19,844 nt of DNA. It comes from Anaerovoracaceae bacterium. GTDB taxonomy: Bacteria; Bacillota; Clostridia; Peptostreptococcales; Anaerovoracaceae. This document shows, piece after piece, positions 7,901 through 13,060 of this stretch (positions are counted from its first letter, which is position 1; every line of letters starts with the position of its first letter). Below the pieces are notes generated by a model. That model was not told where the DNA came from. It searched no databases and saw only the letters and a list, made by a program, of their open reading frames with translations. The stretch covers positions 1-19,844 of the forward strand of contig JASBYX010000030.1 in NCBI GenBank assembly GCA_029983755.1, in the 5' to 3' direction. The position numbers and the translations under genes are program-made.

Positions 7901-8075
7901 CCTTGTTCTTGTCTATCTTTGTGGAATGGTGGCCTCCCTTTAACCTTTCTACATCTTGTTCGCTCAAATTGCTCATGTGGTTTTTCACTTGTATTCCCAT
8001 ATCTAACGCCTTCTGAGTCAATTCTTTGCTGGAAATTCCCATCTCTTTTGCTAGTTGATGGACTTTTAAGGTCAT
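4947..8075 (-). CDS. infB: Translation initiation factor IF-2
   Basis: IF2 is the GTPase that places fMet-tRNA on the 30S subunit and drives subunit joining. Domains in the 1042-residue protein are: a small IF2_N helical domain (1-50, MTLKVHQLAKEMGISSKEL); a long low-complexity charged region (50-440) with tandem RDDRPxHM repeats; a second IF2_N domain (about 460-515); the G domain with G1 GHVDHGKT (552-559), G3 DTPGHE (598-603), G4 NKMD (652-655) and G5 SAK (688-690); then the domain II-IV core ending HMVEIERK. B. subtilis IF2 is about 716 residues, so the excess lies in the N-terminal extension. AGGAGG precedes the ATG. The start overlaps the ylxR-ylxQ stop as TAATG. Confidence 0.98.
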   Translation of the reverse strand: MTLKVHQLAKEMGISSKELTQKALDMGIQVKNHMSNLSEQDVERLKGGHHSTKIDKNKGKEDESGIVGAATADAKVNKPKPPMNRPIIDTAFLEARSRGEVKQESQPEESKARTEETSKHDDNKADVATKQQPSVKTSTSKDAAPSQTKSKSSEVQKSKDRNDSELEESKKVPSNATEIKVDDKKPAISDSKSKAVKAEAPSEPSTKVKRDENGVRDDRPAHMKKEERPRRDDRPPHMRTEKPLRDENGVRDDRPPHMRKPARPLRDENGVRDDRPPHMRKADLKSRSQRDERGDRPRRDDRPAHMRRDDRPNRDSKDLRDGRRGRDDKVGRDGRFSKDDRYSRDDRGRYGDRRSDRRDSGYGKDSDEMSRSDSRGHRSSKRQDRDRTGMDRMETKTNQSRHADKKKNQNKYKDKKDKFNKFDQNMDFLGNLEKKSRKKKSKVKPQVVETEVVEETLPEGTIRIDVPITVAGFCEQAEVSQATVIMSLMKLGIMANINQNIDEDTGLLLAEDLGIDVAIGSVEEETEEIGIEDFEDKEEDLKPRPPIITVMGHVDHGKTSLLDAIRKTDVTTTESGGITQHIGASEVSINGQKIVFLDTPGHEAFTAMRARGAHVTDIAVLVVAADDSVKPQTVESISHAKAAGVPIIVAINKMDKPTANPDRVKQDLTEHGILVEDWGGDVISVPVSAKSGDGITNLLEMILLQAEVLELKANPNRYASGSVIEARLDKAKGPVATLLVTNGTLKSGQSIVAGTSAGRIRLMTDYKGKSIKKAGPATAVEVLGLTEVPQAGDEFNAVKEDKIARDIADKRKAKLREEVLARNSSTTLEKLFSQIQEGEAKELNLIIKGDVQGSVGAIVSSLEKLNTSEVKVNIIHTGVGTVNESDVMLAGTSEAVIIGFNVRPSSAVTTLADRENIQIRTYRVIYDIIDDVENAMKGMLDPEFKEEILGKVEIRNTFKVPGVGIIGGAYVTEGKVVRNAEIRLVRDGIVIHEGKISSLKRFKDDVKEVAQGYECGIGIEDYNDIKEGDLIECFHMVEIERK
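7158..7451 (-). repeat. In-frame repeats in the IF2 N-terminal region
   Basis: Within infB the minus strand encodes five copies of the motif RDDRP[PA]HM[RK] (residues about 216, 231, 251, 272 and 299). Three are preceded by RDENGV, giving a larger unit of about 21 residues (63 bp) that occurs twice in immediate succession (about residues 245-280). The DNA copies differ mostly at third codon positions, so the protein repeat appears to be under selection or the duplication is not very recent. The flanking sequence (300-400) is rich in Arg, Asp, Ser and Gly. It is predicted to be disordered. Confidence 0.85.
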
Positions 8076-8737
8076 TAGTACTCCTCCTTTTCTTTTTCTA
8101 TTGTTTCTATAATAGCTTTTGCAAGATTTTCATCTTCCACAGCGAATATTCCTTTATCTTCTCGCCCTGTCGCCTTGCTCAACGCCTCGCAACTCCCGTA
8201 AATGATGAGTTTTAGATTGTTCTTTTCACATAGGGGTCTGAGTTTTGCCTTTGAATTCTCTCCTACTTCTTTGCCTATTATTACAAGCTTTGCCTTGCTC
8301 TTCTTAATGGCTTGTTCGGTAGCTGTTGCTCCTACGGAAAGCTTCCTGGCTCTAGCGGCAAACCCTAGGTATTTGTAGACTTTGTCACTGTTCTTGGCAT
8401 TGGAATTTGTAATTGAAGATTTTCCTTGGATTTCAGAGTCTTTACCATCTTTATGTGTAACACCTTCTTTATCATTAATATCTGATTTTATATCTCTTTC
8501 CAGTGTATCCATATCATCCTTGCTTAAATTTCTCTTAAAGCCTCTGTTAAATGCTTTCTTTTTGATTGCGGCCTCAAGGCATTCATTGTTTTTGCAAAGA
8601 TAGACTCCTCTGCCGTTAGTTTTTCCGGTCTTATCTAGGGTTAACTTGTCATTCCAAAGAGAAATTCTGAGAAGATCCGATTGATTGAATTTATTTCTAC
8701 AACCGATACAGGTTCTCTGAGGGAAGCTATTCTTCAT
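8075..8737 (-). CDS. rnpM: Fused YlxR (RnpM) - YlxQ (L7Ae-like) RNA-binding protein
   Basis: A 220-residue protein joining two genes that are normally separate neighbours. Residues 1-85 are the YlxR/DUF448 domain: QRTCIGCRNKFNQSDLLRI and GRGVYLC (the conserved CxGCR and GRGxYxC motifs), then a basic stretch. YlxR was recently renamed RnpM in B. subtilis because it binds and modulates RNase P RNA. Residues about 118-215 are the L7Ae/L30e/S12e-type YlxQ domain (YLGFAARARKLSVGATATEQAIKKSKAKLVIIG), of the fold that binds RNA kink-turns. A hydrophilic Lys/Asp/Ser/Asn-rich linker (86-117) lies between. ATG 8737 has GAGG 6 bases upstream; ATG 8743 abuts it. The start overlaps nusA. The reading frame is continuous and no internal Met is seen at the YlxQ boundary. 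Confidence 0.93.
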   Translation of the reverse strand: MKNSFPQRTCIGCRNKFNQSDLLRISLWNDKLTLDKTGKTNGRGVYLCKNNECLEAAIKKKAFNRGFKRNLSKDDMDTLERDIKSDINDKEGVTHKDGKDSEIQGKSSITNSNAKNSDKVYKYLGFAARARKLSVGATATEQAIKKSKAKLVIIGKEVGENSKAKLRPLCEKNNLKLIIYGSCEALSKATGREDKGIFAVEDENLAKAIIETIEKEKEEY

Positions 8738-9971
8738 CGTCATCCTCTAGTTCTATGATATCATCGTCATCGTCCAGTTCTACGAAATCATCGTTGTCGT
8801 CTACTTCTACGAAATCATCGTTATCGTCCAGTTCTACGATATCATCGCCTTCTAAATCCTGTATGTTTTCTGAATATTCATCATTTCCGCGATCCGAATA
8901 CTCATGCTCATCCTGATTCTCATCACCGAATTGCTCCCGGTACTGAGTTTCACTCTTGATATCGATTTTCCAGCCGCTCACCCTTGCTGCAAGCCTAACA
9001 TTCTGACCTTCTCTTCCGATTGCAAGTGACAGCTGGTAGTCAGGAACTACGACTGTTGCAACTTGATCTTCCATATCATGAATAATTACATTTGACACCT
9101 TAGCAGGGCTCAAAACATTTGCAATAAGTTTTTCCGGATCTTCACTCCATTCTATGATGTCGATTTTCTCACCGTGTATCTCATCTGCAATATGCTGAAC
9201 CCTAAGTCCTCTATTACCGACGCAAGCTCCTATTGGATCAACATTCTCGTCATCTGTTGTAACTGTTATCTTAGTTCTAGATCCTGCTTCTCTGACAATG
9301 TTCACGATGCTTACAATTCCATCTTCAATCTCCGGAATCTCAAGTTCAAAAAGCCGTCTGATAAAGCCGGGATGAGATCTTGAAAGGAATACCTGAGGCC
9401 CCTTGTAGCTCTTCTTCACTTCAAAGACATAGGCCTTTAGAATATCACCCACTTTGAAATTCTCTCCGGGCATCTGTTCTGAATAAGGGAGAACCCCCTC
9501 GGTACCATCAAGACTTACAAAGATTGTTCGTGCAGTCTTTCTGTGAACTCTTCCTGTAATTATATGTGTGAGAGAGGTAATGTATCTATCATATACAAGT
9601 TCTCTCTCCTTTTCTCTTATCCTCTGAACCACAACCTGTTTGGCTGTCTGTGCTGCAACTCTCCCGAATTCCTTTGGCATAACCTGATATTCAATGTAGT
9701 CGCCTATCTGATACCTTGGATCAATTTCATGTGCCTCCTCAAGAGACATCTGAGTGGCGGAATCAGTTACCGTCTCAACGATTTCTCTTCTCATTAGAAC
9801 CATAAGCTCCCCAGCTTCAGAATCGATCACAACCCTCACATTGTGGTATGGTCCATAATTCTTCTTATAGGCTGCCAAAACAGCATCTTGAATAGTTTCA
9901 ATCAGAACGTCTTTGGAAATCCCTCGATCTTTCTCAAGGGTATTAAGGGCTTCTATAAAGTCTGCGTTCAT
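8727..9971 (-). CDS. nusA: Transcription termination/antitermination factor NusA
   Basis: NusA binds RNA polymerase near the RNA exit channel and modulates pausing, termination and antitermination. The 414-residue protein has the N-terminal RNAP-binding domain (1-125, MNADFIEALNTLEKDRGISK), an S1 domain (about 133-200, ITGRVHRKTARTIFVSLDGTEGVLP) and two KH domains (about 200-345, GNRGLRVQHIADEIHGEKIDIIEW and LAIGREGQNVRLAARVSGWKI). The first 345 residues match the usual compact Bacillota form, which lacks the C-terminal AR repeats of E. coli. The remaining 70 residues are an acidic tail ending IIELEDDDEE, built from repeats. AGGAGG lies 5 bases before the ATG. The gene begins 11 bases after the rimP stop. 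Confidence 0.97.
   Translation of the reverse strand: MNADFIEALNTLEKDRGISKDVLIETIQDAVLAAYKKNYGPYHNVRVVIDSEAGELMVLMRREIVETVTDSATQMSLEEAHEIDPRYQIGDYIEYQVMPKEFGRVAAQTAKQVVVQRIREKERELVYDRYITSLTHIITGRVHRKTARTIFVSLDGTEGVLPYSEQMPGENFKVGDILKAYVFEVKKSYKGPQVFLSRSHPGFIRRLFELEIPEIEDGIVSIVNIVREAGSRTKITVTTDDENVDPIGACVGNRGLRVQHIADEIHGEKIDIIEWSEDPEKLIANVLSPAKVSNVIIHDMEDQVATVVVPDYQLSLAIGREGQNVRLAARVSGWKIDIKSETQYREQFGDENQDEHEYSDRGNDEYSENIQDLEGDDIVELDDNDDFVEVDDNDDFVELDDDDDIIELEDDDEE
8744..8851 (-). repeat. 27-bp tandem repeats coding the NusA acidic tail
   Basis: Four consecutive 27-bp units (8744-8770, 8771-8797, 8798-8824, 8825-8851) encode variants of a nine-residue block such as DDNDDFVEV / DDNDDFVEL / DDDDDIIEL. 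The two central units are nearly identical at the DNA level (cores read TACGAAATCATCGTT on the plus strand). The unit is a multiple of three, so copy-number change would keep the frame. This array encodes the last third or so of the NusA acidic extension and lies immediately before the overlap with the next gene. Confidence 0.85.
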
Positions 9972-9982
9972 TACTTCCTCCT

Positions 9983-10477
9983 TTAAAATATTACAGCCAA
10001 ATTAATCTTGGCGATTTTTTCTCGCTGAAAGCTTCTAGGCTTTTCAATTGGGTCCTTCTTTTTCCCCTCCTCAGAAACTTCGGTGATATTTATCTCAGAA
10101 TCTGTGAAACTATCAAGCTTGCCTTGGAAAACTTTCTTTCCATCCACTCCACTGTAAAGCTTAATATCCACGAACTCTCCAATATATCGGTTTAACTGCT
10201 CATCAGTTTTAAGTTCCCTGTCCATGCCGGGAGATGAAACTTCGAGAAAATAGCTTGCGGGCATTTCATCTTCCACGGTGTCAAGCTTTTCGCTAAGGAA
10301 TTTGCTCACTTTCTCACAGTCATCTGTGTCAATGTAGCCCTCCGCCTTATCGATGAAAACTCTCAAAACAGTGTTCTTCCCTTCCTTAGTTATGGTCACA
10401 TCCCATAGAAGAAGGTTTTCTTCGGATAGGAAATCCTCCAGCTTTTCCCTCACTAGGGATTCGATTCTCTTTGACAT
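9983..10477 (-). CDS. rimP: Ribosome maturation factor RimP
   Basis: RimP assists 30S subunit assembly. The 164-residue product begins MSKRIESLVREKLEDFLSEENLLLWDVTITKEGKN, with an N-terminal alpha/beta domain (1-80, including LRVFIDKAEGYIDTDDCEKVSKFLSEKLD) and the conserved YFLEVSSPGMDRELKTDEQLNRYIGEFVDIKLY leading into the SH3-like C-terminal domain. ATG 10477 is chosen because GAGGAG lies 5 bases upstream and the family starts here. An in-frame longer reading to 10525 would run through the leader palindrome and is not believed. It is the first gene of the translation operon and follows a strong promoter. Confidence 0.95.
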   Translation of the reverse strand: MSKRIESLVREKLEDFLSEENLLLWDVTITKEGKNTVLRVFIDKAEGYIDTDDCEKVSKFLSEKLDTVEDEMPASYFLEVSSPGMDRELKTDEQLNRYIGEFVDIKLYSGVDGKKVFQGKLDSFTDSEINITEVSEEGKKKDPIEKPRSFQREKIAKINLAVIF

Positions 10478-10497
10478 TACTCTCCTCAACAAAACTG

Positions 10498-10521
10498 AAA
10501 GAGTGGGATATCCCACTCTTT
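10498..10521 (-). promoter_or_regulatory. Perfect 24-base palindrome in the rimP leader
   Basis: The sequence AAAGAGTGGGAT followed directly by its exact reverse complement ATCCCACTCTTT occupies 10498-10521. In RNA it can fold as a 10-bp stem with an AUAU loop, ending about 9 bases before the rimP ribosome binding site and starting about 18 bases after the predicted transcription start. A short U-rich run (TTTCAGTTTTGTT) follows on the minus strand, too interrupted for a standard terminator. It could be a DNA operator, a 5' stabilising hairpin or a weak attenuator; the sequence does not decide. Confidence 0.6.
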
Positions 10522-10545
10522 CCAAGAACTCTAAATTACTATATT

Positions 10546-10574
10546 ATAGTAGCACAAATCAAATTCCCTGTCAA
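10546..10574 (-). promoter_or_regulatory. Promoter of the rimP-ribF operon
   Basis: TTGACA (10569-10574), a 17-base spacer and TACTAT (10546-10551) on the minus strand, with TG one base upstream of the -10 (TGCTACTAT, extended -10). An exact -35 consensus with ideal spacing suggests strong housekeeping transcription. The start is expected near 10539, giving a leader of about 60 bases that holds the palindrome. Confidence 0.8.
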
Positions 10575-10578
10575 ATTC

Positions 10579-10632
10579 AAAAAGCGCTAGAGGCCATCCT
10601 TCTATAACAGGCAAGACGAAGGATGGCCCCTA
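10579..10632 (-). terminator. Intrinsic terminator after the two-component genes
   Basis: On the minus strand TAGGGGCCATCCTTC (10618-10632) pairs with GAAGGATGGCCTCTA (10588-10602) to give a 15-bp stem with one G-U pair and a 15-base loop, followed by GCGC and five T (10579-10583). The U-run is short and offset by four bases. It lies between the histidine kinase stop and the rimP promoter, and the -35 of that promoter begins 5 bases further on. Confidence 0.72.
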
Positions 10633-10732
10633 ACACATACACAATACTATTTTTTAAAGAGAATTTGCTTTCGAAAGTATTATACACGCTTTCGAGCTTT
10701 AAATCTATGCTTCTTTGTGGCAAAACCACCGT

Positions 10733-12160
10733 CTAACTATGGCAGAATTGTGGCAAATCCACAATAAATTCAGTAATCTCCGGATTACTCTTAACCTTTA
10801 TAGATCCGCTGTGCACCTCCACTACAGATTTTGAAACCGCAAGGCCTATCCCTGTATTTCCACCGTCGCCTTTATAAAACCGCTTAAATATCAAGGGCTG
10901 AGTCTCTATGGGAATCTGCTCTCCATCGTTTGAAATATGTATTCTGATCTTATCTCCCACGATTTCCCACCTTATTTCAACATAGGTTTTAGCATATCTG
11001 ATACCGTTTGTGATTATATTGGTAATAGCTATGCCCATCTTATCTTTATCCAGTTCCACATGGGCTTCCGGTCCAGCCATTATCTTCAATTTTATCCCCT
11101 TAGAGATCGCTAGTCCTTCGGAATCTTCAGCCCACTCTTCCACAATATTCGAGAGATTGTAAACCTGAAAATCTAGCTTTTCAGTTGACATCTGAGAAAT
11201 CATATTCATCTTGTCAATGAGTTCAGAAATCTTTTCGGTTTCGTTGGTAATTACATCAAGTGCATAGTCTTTGTCCTTTACCACACCCGTCTTTAGCCCC
11301 TCTGCATATCCCTGAATCGACATGAGAGGAGTTCTCAAAGCGTGTGAAGTGTTTTGGAAAAACTCAATCTGAGCCATCTCACTTCTTTCTATTAACTTAT
11401 TCATATTCCGAGCAGTGTCCATGACCTGAGAAAACTCAACAAAAGATTGTGATGTCTCAACATGAATAGGTTTCTTAAGACCCACTGATTCTAGGTACTC
11501 TTTAACACTCCTGAAACCTTTGTCAATTCTCCCTGCCATTCTATAAAAAAGAAATATAGCAACTAAGCCCTGCAGTGACATCAACCCTATCAATATATTC
11601 CTTATGAGAAGAATATATCGATGCATCATAGTAACCTCGGCAAAAATCACAAGAGTATATGGCTTGGAACTTTCCCCGGGCAAAGACCTTACTATGAAGA
11701 TATCATCCAGCTTTCCCTTGAAAACCTTGGATCTGCCCACAAAACGCCTACCGTCTATATCGATTACCATATGCTTTTTCTTCAAAACTCCGGGATTCTT
11801 GCTGATGTTATTGCCAACGATCTCCATAGTTTTAATCTGATATGGAGCTAGCTGAGTATCAATAGCACTGACAACCTTATAATTTTCATCGAGAATTACA
11901 TACTCCACCGGAACAACAACGCTTATGTCGTCATCCTCTTTGATTTCAAGCACTGCACCTTCGTTGGAATTAAAAATCTCCTCACAAAGCTTCATCTCCA
12001 AGTCCAATCTCTTGCTCACATTCATTTTTATGAATGTATGTATCGAAAAGTTGAAAATGACAAAGATTATGAGAAATGATGTCAACAAAATAGTTGACGG
12101 CCCAATGAGAAGCGTTTTCCTCAGAGTTTTCTTCCTTCGAAAAAAATTCCCGAAATTCAT
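10733..12160 (-). CDS. Membrane sensor histidine kinase
   Basis: A 475-residue kinase of a two-component system. The first membrane segment is at about 16-42 and the second at about 182-206, enclosing an extracytoplasmic sensor region of about 140 residues; no named sensor domain is recognised. A degenerate linker (207-255) leads to the HisKA dimerisation helix with SHALRTPLMSIQGYAEG and the phospho-accepting His273. The ATPase domain shows the N box (NIITNGIRYAKT), the G1 box (HISNDGEQIP), the F box (IFKRFYKGDGG) and the G2 box (NTGIGLAVSKSVVEVHSG). The residue after His273 is Ala, where most HisKA proteins have Glu or Asp. The start overlaps the regulator stop by 4 bases (ATGA). The signal sensed cannot be told from sequence. 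Confidence 0.92.
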   Translation of the reverse strand: MNFGNFFRRKKTLRKTLLIGPSTILLTSFLIIFVIFNFSIHTFIKMNVSKRLDLEMKLCEEIFNSNEGAVLEIKEDDDISVVVPVEYVILDENYKVVSAIDTQLAPYQIKTMEIVGNNISKNPGVLKKKHMVIDIDGRRFVGRSKVFKGKLDDIFIVRSLPGESSKPYTLVIFAEVTMMHRYILLIRNILIGLMSLQGLVAIFLFYRMAGRIDKGFRSVKEYLESVGLKKPIHVETSQSFVEFSQVMDTARNMNKLIERSEMAQIEFFQNTSHALRTPLMSIQGYAEGLKTGVVKDKDYALDVITNETEKISELIDKMNMISQMSTEKLDFQVYNLSNIVEEWAEDSEGLAISKGIKLKIMAGPEAHVELDKDKMGIAITNIITNGIRYAKTYVEIRWEIVGDKIRIHISNDGEQIPIETQPLIFKRFYKGDGGNTGIGLAVSKSVVEVHSGSIKVKSNPEITEFIVDLPQFCHS

Positions 12161-12852
12161 CTATCTTCTTCCTCAAGTTTAAATCCATATCCCCACACAG
12201 TTTTAATTGTAAGTGTGCTTCCTAGATCATTTAACTTCTTCCGTAGCCTTTTGATTGTATCGTCAGTAGCCCTTGAATTTACCTGACCCTCAAATCCCCA
12301 AACTTCTTTAAACAAAGTATCCCTTGAAACGGCCGTATCCTTATTCTCGATCATGAAATACAAAAGATCAAATTCCAGAGCCGTTAGCTTTAGCTCCTTA
12401 CCTCCACAGCTGGATTCCATCTTCATAGGATCTATCACAACATTACCCATGGAGAGAGCCTTGTTTTTCCCCGGTGAATAGTCCTTGTTTATAAGTCTGG
12501 CAAAAACGTTGTTGACCTTCATCACCAGTTTGATTGGAGAAAAAGGCTTGGTAAAATAGTCATCACATCCAACGGAAAATCCCCTTATATAAACAGCATC
12601 CGTATCCCTTGCAGTAAGAAGGATTATAGGGGTATCACTGTGTTTCCTTACCTCTCTGCAAACTGTATAACCATCCATCCCGGGCATCATAATATCCAGT
12701 ATTATGAGATCAGAAGGTATAACCTGAAACTTCTTCAGCATGTCGTTGCCATTCTCAAAAGTCTCAACCTCATATCCTTCCTCCTTTAGAAACATCATCA
12801 AAATATCCCTTATGTTTTTCTCGTCGTCTGCTACGTAAATTCTTCCCTTCAC
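12157..12852 (-). CDS. OmpR/PhoB-family response regulator
   Basis: A 231-residue regulator. The receiver domain (1-120) has the acidic pair in YVADDEKNIRD (Asp9/Asp10), the phospho-acceptor Asp53 in LIILDIMMPGMDGY, Thr80 in LLTARD and Lys102 in YFTKPFSP. The C-terminal winged-helix DNA-binding domain (about 130-228) carries LTALEFDLLYFMIENKDTAVSRDTLFKEVWGF and RATDDTIKRLRKKL and ends KTVWGYGFKLEEEDR. The start is GTG at 12852 with AAGG 7 bases upstream; the ATG at 12854 is out of frame. It is co-transcribed with the kinase that follows. The regulon is unknown. The upstream neighbour, a 5'-nucleotidase, is a possible target, but this rests on proximity only. Confidence 0.94.
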   Translation of the reverse strand: MKGRIYVADDEKNIRDILMMFLKEEGYEVETFENGNDMLKKFQVIPSDLIILDIMMPGMDGYTVCREVRKHSDTPIILLTARDTDAVYIRGFSVGCDDYFTKPFSPIKLVMKVNNVFARLINKDYSPGKNKALSMGNVVIDPMKMESSCGGKELKLTALEFDLLYFMIENKDTAVSRDTLFKEVWGFEGQVNSRATDDTIKRLRKKLNDLGSTLTIKTVWGYGFKLEEEDR

Positions 12853-12874
12853 ATCGTCACCTTATCCTTAATTT

Positions 12875-12918
12875 AGTATACCATTTTTAATAATACTACA
12901 TCCCCTTTATTCTTGCAA
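12875..12918 (-). promoter_or_regulatory. Candidate promoters of the two-component operon
   Basis: On the minus strand TTGCAA (12913-12918) and TATTAT (12890-12895) are separated by 17 bases. A second possible -10, TATACT with an upstream TGG (extended -10, 12875-12883), lies further downstream without a clear -35. Either would give a leader of about 20-40 bases before the GTG start. The -35 hexamer abuts the terminator of the preceding nucleotidase gene. Confidence 0.5.
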
Positions 12919-12950
12919 CAAAATAGCGGAGATGCACTACACATCCCCGC
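12918..12950 (-). terminator. Terminator-like hairpin after the 5'-nucleotidase gene
   Basis: On the minus strand GCGGGGATG (12942-12950) pairs with CATCTCCGC (12926-12934), giving a 9-bp stem with one G-U pair and a 7-base loop, followed by the broken T-run TATTTTGT. It lies 111 bases beyond the nucleotidase stop and separates that gene from the two-component operon. The tract between (12951-13060) shows only short palindromic patches such as CTTCGAAG, and nothing else is recognised in it. Confidence 0.65.
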
Positions 12951-13060
12951 CAACTGGCATCTTATGAATCCTGTATCTACATACGAAAGCTGTCTCTTCG
13001 AAGCAGTTGTTTTGTTGTATTATACCAAAACCATCCTCGGATACCTGATATATTATTAGT

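Noticed and set aside
10478..10525. Longer rimP reading with an extra N-terminal segment
   Set aside because: It would translate through the leader palindrome. The ATG at 10477 has a strong ribosome binding site and matches the family start.
10660..10710. Repeated CTTTCGAAAG / CTTTCGA patches and a TATAAT in the gap after the kinase gene
   Set aside because: No matching -35 element is present and the TATAAT lies upstream of a terminator, so it is unlikely to be a working promoter.
10715..10764. Two small hairpins TTGTGG-CAAAA-CCAC and TTGTGG-CAAAT-CCACAA, 33 bases apart at the histidine kinase 3' end
   Set aside because: The stems are only 4-6 bp with no T-run, and one is inside the coding end. 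The terminator at 10579-10632 explains the end of this operon better.
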